Shown here piece after piece: positions 9,312 to 18,648 of a DNA stretch of 64,000 bases; the stretch's first letter is position 1, and each line of letters opens with the position of its first letter. Made by a program: the position numbers and the translations under genes. The notes under the pieces were generated by a model that made no database searches, was not told the origin of the DNA, and was given only the letters and a program-made list of their open reading frames with translations. The DNA is from Rhodobacter viridis (GTDB lineage: Bacteria > Pseudomonadota > Alphaproteobacteria > Rhodobacterales > Rhodobacteraceae): positions 496,001 to 560,000 of the forward strand of contig NZ_QJTK01000001.1 in assembly GCF_003217355.1 (NCBI RefSeq), given 5' to 3'.

Positions 9312-10127
9312 TCAGAGCAGGGCTTTGCGCAGCATGTTCAGCGCGACGAGCATCAGAAAGCCCGCGAAGATGCGTTTGAGCGGTTTCGGATCGAGCCGAT
9401 GCGCCAGCGCCGCGCCCCAGGCGGCGGTGATGGCCGTGGTGGCGCCGATCACGACCAGCGCGGGCAGGTTGATCGAACCGACGGTGTAGGGGGGCGCCCC
9501 CTCGACCGGCGTCAGCAGGAAAGCCACCGTCGAGGGCACCGCCATGATCGCGCCGAACCCGGCCGAGGTGGCCACAGCGCGGTGGATCGGAATGCCGTGC
9601 AGCGTCTGCATCGGCGTCGAGATCGAGCCGCCGCCGATCCCGAGCAGCACAGACACAGCCCCCATCAGCGGCCCGAACCACAGGCGGAACCCCTGCCCCG
9701 GCATCCCCTCGGCGATCCGCCAGCTTTGCTTGCCAAAGGCCATGTACAGCGCGATCGCCATGACGAGCGTGCCGAAGATGATCGTCAGCGCATGGGTGTC
9801 GAGCCGCGACACCAGAAAGACGCCGAGCAGCGCACCGCCCGCGACATAGGGCGCCCAGTCGCGCAAAAGCTGCCATTCGACCGCTCCCTTGCGCGCATGC
9901 GCGGTGACCGAGCGGGTCGAGGTGATGATGATCGTCGCCATCGAGGTCGCGACGCAGACCCGCATCAACCCGTCGGAGCCATAGCCCAGACCGTTGAAAA
10001 GATAGAAGAAAGCAGGCACGAGAACGATGCCGCCGCCGACCCCAAGAAGCCCCGCCAGTACCCCGGCAAAGGCGCCGACGGCCAGCAGGATCGCCACGAG
10101 CGGCAGGATCGTCGTCAGATGCTCCAA
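9312..10127 (-). CDS. TauE/SafE-family permease
   Basis: Predicted eight-helix permease of the sulfite/organosulfur exporter family. The paired motifs LLGVGGGIVLVPAFF near residue 26 and LLGIGGGSISTPM near residue 165 are the repeated halves of the TauE fold. No ATG lies near the family N-terminus. The best start is a TTG at 10127 with GGAG eight bases upstream, which overlaps the dusA stop by 13 bases. Substrate not determinable. Confidence 0.82.
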   Translation of the reverse strand: MEHLTTILPLVAILLAVGAFAGVLAGLLGVGGGIVLVPAFFYLFNGLGYGSDGLMRVCVATSMATIIITSTRSVTAHARKGAVEWQLLRDWAPYVAGGALLGVFLVSRLDTHALTIIFGTLVMAIALYMAFGKQSWRIAEGMPGQGFRLWFGPLMGAVSVLLGIGGGSISTPMQTLHGIPIHRAVATSAGFGAIMAVPSTVAFLLTPVEGAPPYTVGSINLPALVVIGATTAITAAWGAALAHRLDPKPLKRIFAGFLMLVALNMLRKALL

Positions 10128-11170
10128 TCCTGGATCTCCCGCGTGACTTCGGCCAAGGCCTGATCGTAAAGCTTGAGCCCCGCACCCGGCCGCGTCGCGC
10201 CTTCCGACAGAACACGCCGCCAACCGCGGGCCCCGGGGCGACCATGAAAAAGGCCCAGCATGTGCCGGGTGATCTGATGCAGCCGCCCGCCCCCGGCCAG
10301 ATGATCGGCGATATAGGGTTTCATCGCCTCGGCCACGTCCACGGCCGAAAGCGTCTCGCCCCGCCCCCAAAGCGCGACATCGGCGCCCGCGAGCACCTGC
10401 ATCGGCTCCTGATAGGCGGCGCGACCGACCATCACCCCGTCCATCCCGGCCGCCAGATGTGCCTCGACCTGCGCCAGCGTGGTGACACCGCCGTTCAGGC
10501 TCAGATGCAGATGCGGAAATTCGCGCTTCATCGCATGGACAAGCGGGTAATCGAGCGGCGGGATCTCGCGGTTTTCCTTCGGGCTGAGGCCCTGCAACCA
10601 GGCCTTGCGGGCGTGCAGCGTGAAACGGGTCACCCCCGCCGCCGACACCCGGCGCAGAAAATCGGGCAGAACCTCCTCGGGGTTCTGGTCGTCGACGCCG
10701 ATCCGGCATTTCACCGTGACCTCGACGGCGGCCGCGGCCTGCATCGCCTCCACACAGCGCGCGACCAGATCGGGCGTCTTCATCAGCACCGCCCCGAAGG
10801 CCCCCGACTGCACCCGATCCGAGGGGCAACCGACATTCAGATTGATCTCGTCATAGCCCCAGTCGCGCGCGATCCGCGTCGCCTCGGCCAATTCGGTCGG
10901 GTCCGAGCCACCAAGTTGCAGCGCGACCGGATGCTCGACCGCGCTGAAATCGAGCAACTGCGGCCGCTTGCCGTGGATCACCGCCGGGGCGGTGACCATC
11001 TCGGTGTAAAGCAGGGCGTTGCGCGACATCGTGCGATGAAAGACGCGACAATGACGGTCAGTCCAGTCGAGCATCGGCGCAACGGACAGGCGCGCCTGCA
11101 GGGCCACACCCTCAAGCGCTTGTTTTTCCTTCACAACACACGAAGGCAAAGGAGAGGGCTCTTGCTGCAT
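10115..11170 (-). CDS. dusA: tRNA-dihydrouridine(20/20a) synthase DusA
   Basis: FMN-dependent enzyme that reduces uridine 20/20a in the tRNA D-loop. It has the TIM-barrel start LSVAPMLDWTDRHCR, the NVGCPSDRVQSG motif with the catalytic cysteine, the FMN-site segments VTVKCRIGVD and LNGGV, and a C-terminal helical domain beginning near ITRHMLGLFHG. The chosen start gives 351 residues; upstream in-frame ATGs exist to 11302, so the N-terminus is uncertain. The 3' end overlaps the TauE-type gene. Confidence 0.92.
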   Translation of the reverse strand: MQQEPSPLPSCVVKEKQALEGVALQARLSVAPMLDWTDRHCRVFHRTMSRNALLYTEMVTAPAVIHGKRPQLLDFSAVEHPVALQLGGSDPTELAEATRIARDWGYDEINLNVGCPSDRVQSGAFGAVLMKTPDLVARCVEAMQAAAAVEVTVKCRIGVDDQNPEEVLPDFLRRVSAAGVTRFTLHARKAWLQGLSPKENREIPPLDYPLVHAMKREFPHLHLSLNGGVTTLAQVEAHLAAGMDGVMVGRAAYQEPMQVLAGADVALWGRGETLSAVDVAEAMKPYIADHLAGGGRLHQITRHMLGLFHGRPGARGWRRVLSEGATRPGAGLKLYDQALAEVTREIQDWSI

Positions 11171-11402
11171 TGACCTAGGTTTCCGCTTCTTCCGCATCCG
11201 ACAGCCGAAACCGAGGATCGACCGAAAGGCCGGGGTTCCAACGGGCGGCTTCGCCAAGCGCCTGCCCGGGCGGGACAGGGGCGCTCGCGTCGGCGCTGTC
11301 ATACTGAAGAATGGAAAAATCGTCCATCGCGATCAACGATGGCGCATGTCTTGCAGGCCGCGACGACCGACCCGTTTCGAAAGAACAGCGACCGGAGCGC
11401 CC

Positions 11403-11422
11403 CAGGATCCAGAGGGATCCTG
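11403..11422. terminator. Inverted repeat downstream of cheD
   Basis: CAGGATCC (11403-11410) is followed after AGAG by GGATCCTG (11415-11422), 22 bases beyond the cheD stop. It may end the chemotaxis transcript, but no T-run follows on the minus strand. The remaining 11171-11402 stretch up to dusA shows no gene. Confidence 0.35.
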
Positions 11423-11444
11423 AAACGCTCCTCCGCGTCGAGCC

Positions 11445-11960
11445 TCAGAACAATTCGACCCCGTTGCCCGCGGCCATGACCGGCGGCGTCTCGACCACCT
11501 TGGTCTCGCCCAGAAGCCGCTGCCGCGCCCGCCCGGTTCCCGGCCAGAACTCGACCCGTCGTGCCTGCGTGCCCCCAAGACTTTGGCCGGTGCATTCAAT
11601 CCCTTCACGGCGCAGGAAATCGAGCACGAATTCCGCATTCTTCTGGCCGATGTCGGTCAGGCCCGCGATCATGCGACCGCCTCCGAAAACCTTTGCTTTC
11701 AGACGCTTGCGACTGGCACCATCCTTGATCAGCGCGTTGATCAGCAACTCCATCGCGTTGACACCGAACCGTGCCGAGTTCAGCGACGCCCCAGCCCCAT
11801 CGGGCAGCAGAAAGTGGTTCATGCCGCCAACCTGACTGGCCTCGTCATAAAGACATGTCGCCACGCAGGAACCGAGGATCGTCGAGATCGACGCCTCTGC
11901 CCCCTTGGCCGTGATGAACTCGCCTTGCGCGATATGGAGGGTCTTGTGATGTCCTGCCAT
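11445..11960 (-). CDS. cheD: Chemoreceptor glutamine deamidase CheD
   Basis: Deamidates glutamines on chemoreceptors so they can be methylated. The 171-residue protein carries the CheD core: GSCVATCLYD with the catalytic cysteine near residue 30, and the conserved GGMNHFLLP with the catalytic histidine about 18 residues later. The ATG at 11960 starts two bases after the cheB stop. The order receptor-cheB-cheD implies a functional adaptation module, though no cheA, cheR or cheW is in view. Confidence 0.92.
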   Translation of the reverse strand: MAGHHKTLHIAQGEFITAKGAEASISTILGSCVATCLYDEASQVGGMNHFLLPDGAGASLNSARFGVNAMELLINALIKDGASRKRLKAKVFGGGRMIAGLTDIGQKNAEFVLDFLRREGIECTGQSLGGTQARRVEFWPGTGRARQRLLGETKVVETPPVMAAGNGVELF

Positions 11961-11962
11961 GA

Positions 11963-13009
11963 TTATTCCCCCCGTGAAGATTTGAATTGCATCTGACTGC
12001 CGGAACACAGTTGCAAGACAGACTGTGCCATCTTTCCGATCGGAACCGGCTTTTCCGCCGCGCCGATTTCGAGTGCCGCCCGTGGCATCCCGAAAACGAC
12101 GCAAGTCGCTTCATCTTGCGCCAGACAGCGCGCCCCGGCCTGTCGCAGGTGTTTCATCGCCTCCGCCCCGTCGCGCCCCATCCCGGTCAACATCACCGAA
12201 ACGATCTTCTGCGCGATCGGCACCGCAGATTCGAAGAGGACTTCGACCGAGGGGCGATGGCCATTGCGTTTGTCCGTGGCCACAAGCTTGCAGCGCGGCT
12301 GATCGGTCGGGGTGAGCGCCAGATGGTAATCCCCGCCCGGCGCCAGATAGACCGTTCCGGGCAAGAGAGGGGCGCCGTCGCGCGCCAGTTCGACCGTCGG
12401 CACCATGCGGCCATCAAGGCGTCGGGCAAAACTCGCCAGAAATCCCTCGGGCATGTGCTGGGTGATGAGCGTCGGCGGACAATTGCGCGGATAACCCGAC
12501 AGCAGAGTTTCCAGCGCATCCACCCCACCGGTCGAGGAGCCGATCAAGACAAATTTGCCGTTCCATTTGAAATCCTCGGCCGGCGCGATCTGCGCGCGCG
12601 GACCGGGGCTGCGCAGACGGGCGCTGGCCGCAGCGACCAGCAACTCGGCGAGGTTCAGGAACGTATCCGAGAGCCGATCAAAGCTCGGCTTCCCGACGCA
12701 TTCGACCGCGCCAAGCGACAGGGCCTCCAGCGCCGCAGCGGAGCCCTTCTGCGTTTCGGTCGAGATCATGACGACCGGCATCGGGCGCAATCGCATCAGC
12801 TTCTCGAGGAATTCGAGCCCGTTCATCCGCGGCATCTCGACGTCAAGCGTCAGTACATCGGGCGACAAAGCCTTGATCTTTTCGCGCGCCTCAAAGGGAT
12901 CGCTCGCCTCGCCGACAACGACGATGCGGGGATCCGCGGCCAGCTTGGTCCGAATCAGAGCCCGAATGGTCGGGGAATCATCGACGATCAGAACGCGTTT
13001 CGGTGTCAT
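11963..13009 (-). CDS. cheB: Chemotaxis response regulator and methylesterase CheB
   Basis: Removes methyl groups from (and deamidates) chemoreceptors when phosphorylated. The 348-residue protein has an N-terminal receiver domain (VLIVDDSPTIRALI; phospho-acceptor Asp in LTLDVEMPRMNG near residue 57) and a C-terminal CheB_methylest domain. The catalytic triad regions are GSSTGG (Ser near 168), TQHMPEGF (His) and GMGRDGAEAM (Asp). It lies between the receptor gene and cheD, 46 bases after the receptor. Confidence 0.95.
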   Translation of the reverse strand: MTPKRVLIVDDSPTIRALIRTKLAADPRIVVVGEASDPFEAREKIKALSPDVLTLDVEMPRMNGLEFLEKLMRLRPMPVVMISTETQKGSAAALEALSLGAVECVGKPSFDRLSDTFLNLAELLVAAASARLRSPGPRAQIAPAEDFKWNGKFVLIGSSTGGVDALETLLSGYPRNCPPTLITQHMPEGFLASFARRLDGRMVPTVELARDGAPLLPGTVYLAPGGDYHLALTPTDQPRCKLVATDKRNGHRPSVEVLFESAVPIAQKIVSVMLTGMGRDGAEAMKHLRQAGARCLAQDEATCVVFGMPRAALEIGAAEKPVPIGKMAQSVLQLCSGSQMQFKSSRGE

Positions 13010-13055
13010 CTCATTATCCGGTTATTAAGACTTGGCGCCCACTTTCGGTCCAGGT

Positions 13056-16000
13056 TCAGAAATCGACCCATTCGCCCCCATCTTCGGAAATGGCCAATGA
13101 GCCGTTGTTTCGGGGGGTTGGTCGGGACACCGGCTTCGGTGTCGGTTTCGCCGCCAGCGCGGGAGGCGGCGCGGCAGCAGGCAGCTTCACGACTTCCGCT
13201 GTCGGGGCCGTGGCGCGGAACCGCGACGTGGTCGCCGTCAAGGCCTGCACCCCCCGGCTGAGAGCCTGTGCGGCCGCCGTGGTTTCCTCGAACATCGCGG
13301 CATTCTGCTGTGTCACCTGATCGAGTTGGATCATCGCGGCATTGATTTCCGACAGACCGCTCGATTGCTCGCGTGCCGAGGCCGCGATCCGCGACACACG
13401 TCCGGCAATGTCATTGACCGAAACAAGAATGCCATCCAGCGCCTGCCCGGTCTGTCCGACAAGGTCGACCCCGACTTGAACATGATCAGACGAGGCGGTG
13501 ATCAGGGTCGAAATCTCTTGCGCGGCGGCCGACGAGCGCTGGGCAAGGGCCCGCACTTCGGAGGCGACGACGGCAAAGCCGCGACCGGCTTCGCCCGCGC
13601 GGGCGGCCTCGACCCCGGCATTGAGCGCCAGCAGGTTGGTCTGAAAGGCGATATCCTCGATCACGCCAATGATGCGTGAAATCTTTTGCGAGGAGTCCGC
13701 GATTTCCCCCATTGCGGATACCGCCTGTTGCACGACCCGCCCCGAGCCCTCTGCGCCGATGCGGGCACGTTCAACCACTTGGTCCGCCTCGGAAATACTC
13801 GCAGACGCCGCGCCGATCGACGAGGTCAGCTGATCGAGCGCGGTCACCGTTTCCGCAAGCGTCGCGGCTTGCCGCTCCGTGCGCTGGCTCAGATCCGACG
13901 CGGCATTGGTGATTTCATTCACTTCGCCATCGATGCTTTGCGCATTTTCGATCACCACCAGCATCGCCGCCGCAAGGGTGCTCGCCGCATTGTTGAAGTC
14001 GGTGCGCAGCTGTTCGTATTCGGTCGGGAAGGTCCTGTCGATCCGGATGCCAAGATCCCCCCGCGCCAACTCCTCGAGCCCGATCCGCAGCGCCTCGACC
14101 ACCCCGAGCTGCTCGGCCAGCATGGTCTCGTTGCGTGCACGCGCGACATCCAGCGCCGATTGCGCCGCGGTGATATCATTGGCGATCAGAACAATCTTGA
14201 GCATGTTGCCCGCACGGTCGGGCACCGGGGTCACGCTGCCCTCGGCCATCACCCGCCCGCCATCGGCGCGGATCAACTCGAACCGGCCGATCACCGGATC
14301 GAGGCGCTCGAGCCGCGACCAGAACCCGGCCAAAGCGCCTTCGCCCTCGATCAGACCAGCGTGACTGCGCCCGATCAGACCCGCTTCGGTCTCGCCCAAG
14401 GCTTCCAGAAGATTGGCATTGCCGCGCGTCACCCGCCCCGCGGGCGAGAATTCAAGCATGAGCTGCGTGCTGTCGAGCGCATTCAAAAGCGCCCGGGTCA
14501 TCCGCAATTCGGTCACATCCCGCCACTCGACGACAAAGCCGAGCTGGGCGCCATCGGGCATGCGGATTTCGGAAAAATCTACGCCATACCGACCTTCGCC
14601 CACCGCCACATCGCGGCGGAACGGCAGTTGCGACGGGTCTTTTAGACGCGCCTCGATCTCGGCCGTCAGCGGGTAGAGCGCGACAAGCGAACGCCCCACC
14701 AGATCCTCGGCCTGCAGATCGGGCTGGCGGATCCGGAAATCCTCCATTTTTGCGGCAACGAGTTTCACCAGCGCCGTATTGACGTAAGTGATCGTCAGAT
14801 CGGCCGTCACCACCATCAGCGCGGCAGAGGAATTGCGAAACGCCGTGCCTTGCACCGTCGCGGCGTGGCGCGTCGCTTCGGAGGCGGCCAATTCGCCGCG
14901 CAGCGCGTCGATCGCCTGCGCGATCTCGCCGACTTCATCCTTCAATGCGGTTCCAGGAACGGTGATCGCATGATTGCCACGGCTGATCAGGTTCACGGCC
15001 CCCGCCAGGCGGTGCAACGGACGAGCAATCCCGAGTGCCATCCAGGTCGAGATCGCGGCCAGAACCGCCACCAGCCCCGCCGCATCAATGCCAAGCTTCC
15101 GGGCGAGCACACGCGCGGGCGCGAAGAGTTCACGGTCGGACTGTTCGACCACCAGCGCCATCGGACGGCCGAACAGCGTCAGCGGTGCATGGACCGCCAG
15201 AACCGAACCGCCGTCGATGCCGGCCTCTTCGATGCGACCGGTTTGTCCAGCCAAAGCCGCGGCAACGGCGGAATTGTCGACCTTGGCGCCGGGTTGCACG
15301 GCCACCTGACCAGCGGGCCCCGGCCGCAACGTCGATTGCAGCTGCCCCGACTCATCCACGAGATAGGTTTGCCCGCTGTCGCCCAGAGATTGCGGCGCGG
15401 CAATCATCTGCATCAGCGGATCAAGACGCACGGCAAAGGCCAGCACGCCCAGCGAAAGACCCTCGGTGCTGTGCACCGCCTGCGCAAGATAGACGACAGG
15501 CTCTCCCGCCGCGCCCACCGTCGTGAAGTCCGAAATCGCGGGCGCATCATCCTGTCGCCCGAGCGCCTGCGCGAAGACCTGGCCTAGCGGTGTTGCCTGC
15601 GCCGCCGGGTCGGTCAGATCGGCCGCGAATTCCGGCCCCTTGCCCATCGAATAAAGCACCCGCCCGCGCGGATCGATGAAGAACAGATCGGCCAGACCGC
15701 GCTCCTTGGACAGCGTCACGAAGCCCGGATGCGCGCGCCGGTGAATGATGCCGAAATCATTGATATCGCCCGCGAAGTCGAGCTTCCAGCGCTCCCCCTC
15801 GGGGTTCGGGTTGGTCTCGACCCAGGCGTGGCGCAGATTGTCGGCCGCCCCCTCGCCCAGCATTTTCCACGCGCCCGAGAAATCGCGCATCAGCCGGGCC
15901 GTGCCCTGGTTGACGGCCATCGCGCGCAACTCCGATTGCACCTGATCTGCCCAGCCCTTCGCCCTCTGCGCGCGCGTCTCCAGCGCATATTCCAGCCGCT

Positions 16001-16136
16001 GGCTGCCCTGTTCCAAAAGCAGCGACCGCGCTTCGCGATAGGAGGACACCCCCATCACCGCAAGCGCGCCGACCGCAACGGCCACGAGCATCAGAGGAAG
16101 CTTCAAGCGCAGCTTGAGGCTTTTTAGAAAGGGCAT
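13056..16136 (-). CDS. Methyl-accepting chemotaxis protein with sensory and PAS domains
   Basis: A 1026-residue chemoreceptor. It has an N-terminal membrane helix (about residues 14-30), a large periplasmic region to about 345 and a second helix (LVAVLAAISTWMALGIA) that leads into a HAMP domain. Two PAS-like domains (about 435-540 and 555-670) and a further HAMP-like region follow, then the signalling hairpin with tip EDIAFQTNLLALNAGVEAAR. The last residues, EWVDF, resemble the xWxxF tether for CheR/CheB. The start at 16136 gives the family-like MPFLKSLKLRL; an in-frame ATG lies at 16196. First gene of the receptor-cheB-cheD unit. Confidence 0.9.
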   Translation of the reverse strand: MPFLKSLKLRLKLPLMLVAVAVGALAVMGVSSYREARSLLLEQGSQRLEYALETRAQRAKGWADQVQSELRAMAVNQGTARLMRDFSGAWKMLGEGAADNLRHAWVETNPNPEGERWKLDFAGDINDFGIIHRRAHPGFVTLSKERGLADLFFIDPRGRVLYSMGKGPEFAADLTDPAAQATPLGQVFAQALGRQDDAPAISDFTTVGAAGEPVVYLAQAVHSTEGLSLGVLAFAVRLDPLMQMIAAPQSLGDSGQTYLVDESGQLQSTLRPGPAGQVAVQPGAKVDNSAVAAALAGQTGRIEEAGIDGGSVLAVHAPLTLFGRPMALVVEQSDRELFAPARVLARKLGIDAAGLVAVLAAISTWMALGIARPLHRLAGAVNLISRGNHAITVPGTALKDEVGEIAQAIDALRGELAASEATRHAATVQGTAFRNSSAALMVVTADLTITYVNTALVKLVAAKMEDFRIRQPDLQAEDLVGRSLVALYPLTAEIEARLKDPSQLPFRRDVAVGEGRYGVDFSEIRMPDGAQLGFVVEWRDVTELRMTRALLNALDSTQLMLEFSPAGRVTRGNANLLEALGETEAGLIGRSHAGLIEGEGALAGFWSRLERLDPVIGRFELIRADGGRVMAEGSVTPVPDRAGNMLKIVLIANDITAAQSALDVARARNETMLAEQLGVVEALRIGLEELARGDLGIRIDRTFPTEYEQLRTDFNNAASTLAAAMLVVIENAQSIDGEVNEITNAASDLSQRTERQAATLAETVTALDQLTSSIGAASASISEADQVVERARIGAEGSGRVVQQAVSAMGEIADSSQKISRIIGVIEDIAFQTNLLALNAGVEAARAGEAGRGFAVVASEVRALAQRSSAAAQEISTLITASSDHVQVGVDLVGQTGQALDGILVSVNDIAGRVSRIAASAREQSSGLSEINAAMIQLDQVTQQNAAMFEETTAAAQALSRGVQALTATTSRFRATAPTAEVVKLPAAAPPPALAAKPTPKPVSRPTPRNNGSLAISEDGGEWVDF

Positions 16137-16267
16137 TCCGGATCTCCAGCTCAGCGCCCGGGCGGGCATGACGAGGCCGTGCCCCGGGGCACTCACTGGA
16201 ACATGACCGGAACTTTTGAAGATTCACTTAAACGAAACGGGCCCTTGCGTTCTTTTCTTGCGCAAGA

Positions 16268-17029
16268 TCACACCGCCAGCCGCGCCCGCAAGAGGCCGAG
16301 CCGACGCGCGAATTCCGAACTGCGCAAGGCCCCTTCGGCGATCCGCTCGGGTGCGGCCACCGCCCGCCGCAACACGCCCGCCGCCTGCCACCCGCTGAGC
16401 GCCGCGACGCGCGCGGCCGAGGGAGCCGAGCGCAACGCAGCCTGCGCGGCCATCAACCGCGCCTCGCCCTCGCGCGCCAGCGCGGCAAGCCGGGCGGGGT
16501 CGGCGTCTGCCAGCATCAGCCGCCCACGCGCTGTCAATTCTGGCAGCGCGATCAACCAGTTGGCCAAACCCGTCGCGGCCCCGTGCGCATGCAGCGCGGC
16601 CTCGAACCCGGCATCAAAACAAGCGCCAGCCGCAGCACAGATCGCGCCCGAGGTGGCATCCAGATAGTCCCACAGCCGCGCTTCATCGGCAAAAGCCTCG
16701 CCATGGCAGTCCGCCCGACGCGCCTCGGCCGCGGCGATCAGGCCGCGCAGCGCCTCTTCGGGCAAGGCCTGCAAAGCCGGACCGATCTCGTGCGGGACGG
16801 GCTTGCCCTGCTTGGACTGCACGGCAAGCGCATCGATCCACCATTGCACCCGCATCTCGGCCACCAAGGGCTCGGCACTGGCCCAAGGCGCCTGCGCAAT
16901 CGCCAGATTGGCGGCGTAAAGCGCGAAAAGCGCGGGCCGATCCGCGGGCGGCGAGGCCATCACCGCAGCAAAACGGTCCGGGTCCCCGGCCGCGAGCCGC
17001 TCGGCACACAGCGAAAGCGCGTCCGTCAT
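16268..17029 (-). CDS. Squalene/phytoene synthase-family protein (NDUFAF6-like)
   Basis: A 253-residue all-helical protein of the trans-isoprenyl diphosphate synthase superfamily. The expected DxxxD substrate motifs are poorly kept: the first helix reads MRVQWWIDAL and the second LWDYLDATSGA. This is the pattern of the NDUFAF6 branch, whose mitochondrial member assists complex I assembly, rather than of carotenoid phytoene synthase. The start overlaps the cimA stop by four bases, so it is co-translated with a biosynthetic gene of unrelated function. Function inferred. Confidence 0.72.
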   Translation of the reverse strand: MTDALSLCAERLAAGDPDRFAAVMASPPADRPALFALYAANLAIAQAPWASAEPLVAEMRVQWWIDALAVQSKQGKPVPHEIGPALQALPEEALRGLIAAAEARRADCHGEAFADEARLWDYLDATSGAICAAAGACFDAGFEAALHAHGAATGLANWLIALPELTARGRLMLADADPARLAALAREGEARLMAAQAALRSAPSAARVAALSGWQAAGVLRRAVAAPERIAEGALRSSEFARRLGLLRARLAV

Positions 17030-18648
17030 ACCGGTTGCGCCCCGTCGCGAATGAGCTTCCAGATGATGGCGTCGAGCAACGCCTCGAACGACGCATCGAC
17101 GATGTTCGGGCTGACCCCCACCGTCGACCAGCGCTGCCCCTGCGCATCCTCGCTGTCGATGATGACGCGGGTCACGGCCTCGGTGCCGCCCTGGGTGATG
17201 CGCACGCGGAAGTCGACCAGCTTCATCTCTTCGATGCAGCGCGTATAGGGGCCCAGATCCTTGACCAGCGCCTTGGAGAGCGCGTTCACCGGGCCGCGGT
17301 CATGCCCTTCGGCGTCCATGCTTTCCGAGACCGAGAGCATCTTCTGCCCGCCGATCTTCACCACGACAACCGCTTCCGAGACCGAAACCATCTGGTCATA
17401 GCGGTTCTTGCGCCGCTCGACGATCACCCGATAGCGTTTGATTTCAAAGAATTGCGGGCAAAGCCCCAGCACGCGCCGCGCCACCAGCTCAAAGCTCGCC
17501 TGCGCACCGTCATAGGCATAGCCGCGATCCTCGCGCGCCTTGATCTCGTCAAGGATCTGCACCAGCCGCGGGTCCTTCGGGTCGATCTCGATCCCCATCG
17601 CGGCGAGCCGCGCCCGCAGGTTCGACTGCCCGGCCTGATTGGACATCGGAATGAGCCGGCTGTTCCCGACCGTTTCCGGCGCGATATGCTCGTAGGTCGA
17701 GGGGTCTTTCAGGATCGCCGAGGCATGCAGACCCGCCTTGTGTGCAAAGGCCGAAGCGCCCACATAGGCGGCCGAGCGCAGCGGCACCCGGTTCAGAATA
17801 TCATCCAGACGGCGCGAAAGCCGCGTGATGCCCGTCAACTTCACCTCGGAAACGCCTGTTTCAAAATGGCTTTTGTAAGGCTCTTTCAAAAGCAGCGTCG
17901 GGATCAGCGAGGTCAGGTTGGCATTGCCGCAGCGCTCGCCAAGCCCGTTCAGCGTGCCCTGCACCTGCCGCGCGCCCGCGTCGATCGCGGCCAGCGAATT
18001 CGCCACCGCCGTGCCGGTGTCGTCATGGCAATGGATGCCGAGATGATCGCCCGGCACCCCCGAGGCGATCACCGCGGCGGTGATCGTGCCCACTTCGGCG
18101 GGCAGCGTGCCGCCGTTCGTGTCGCACAAGATCACCCAACGCGCCCCGGCCTCGTAGGCGGTGCGGCAGCACAGCACCGCATAACCCGGGTTCGCCTTGT
18201 AGCCGTCGAAGAAATGCTCGGCGTCGAACATCGCCTCGCGCCCCTGCGCCACCATATGGGCGACGGAAGCGCGAATGTTTTCAAGGTTTTCCTCAAGCGT
18301 GATGCCAAGCGCGGCGGTCACATGGTAGTCATGCGTCTTGCCGACAAGACAGACGCCGGGCGTCCCCGCATTCATCACCGCCGCCAGCACGTCATCGTTG
18401 GCAGCCGAGCGACCGGCGCGTTTCGTCATGCCAAAGGCCGTGAAGGTCGCCCGCGTCTGCGGCCGGGCGGCAAAGAAATCGCTGTCGGTCGGGTTTGCCC
18501 CCGGCCAGCCGCCCTCGATGTAATCGACGCCGATATCGTCGAGCGCCTCGGCGATGGCGATCTTTTCCGCGACCGAGAATTGCACGCCCTGCGTCTGTTG
18601 CCCGTCGCGCAGCGTGGTGTCGTAGAGGTAGAGGCGTTCCTTGGCCAT
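17026..18648 (-). CDS. cimA: (R)-citramalate synthase
   Basis: Condenses pyruvate with acetyl-CoA to give citramalate, the first step of the threonine-independent isoleucine route. The 540-residue product begins with the DRE-TIM-barrel signature YDTTLRDGQQTQGV. It contains the metal-binding GIHCHDDTGTAVANSLAA and NLTSLIPTLLLKE segments that set CimA-type proteins apart from LeuA, and a C-terminal LeuA-dimer regulatory domain. The ATG at 18648 overlaps the cysS stop (TGATG). Confidence 0.92.
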   Translation of the reverse strand: MAKERLYLYDTTLRDGQQTQGVQFSVAEKIAIAEALDDIGVDYIEGGWPGANPTDSDFFAARPQTRATFTAFGMTKRAGRSAANDDVLAAVMNAGTPGVCLVGKTHDYHVTAALGITLEENLENIRASVAHMVAQGREAMFDAEHFFDGYKANPGYAVLCCRTAYEAGARWVILCDTNGGTLPAEVGTITAAVIASGVPGDHLGIHCHDDTGTAVANSLAAIDAGARQVQGTLNGLGERCGNANLTSLIPTLLLKEPYKSHFETGVSEVKLTGITRLSRRLDDILNRVPLRSAAYVGASAFAHKAGLHASAILKDPSTYEHIAPETVGNSRLIPMSNQAGQSNLRARLAAMGIEIDPKDPRLVQILDEIKAREDRGYAYDGAQASFELVARRVLGLCPQFFEIKRYRVIVERRKNRYDQMVSVSEAVVVVKIGGQKMLSVSESMDAEGHDRGPVNALSKALVKDLGPYTRCIEEMKLVDFRVRITQGGTEAVTRVIIDSEDAQGQRWSTVGVSPNIVDASFEALLDAIIWKLIRDGAQPV

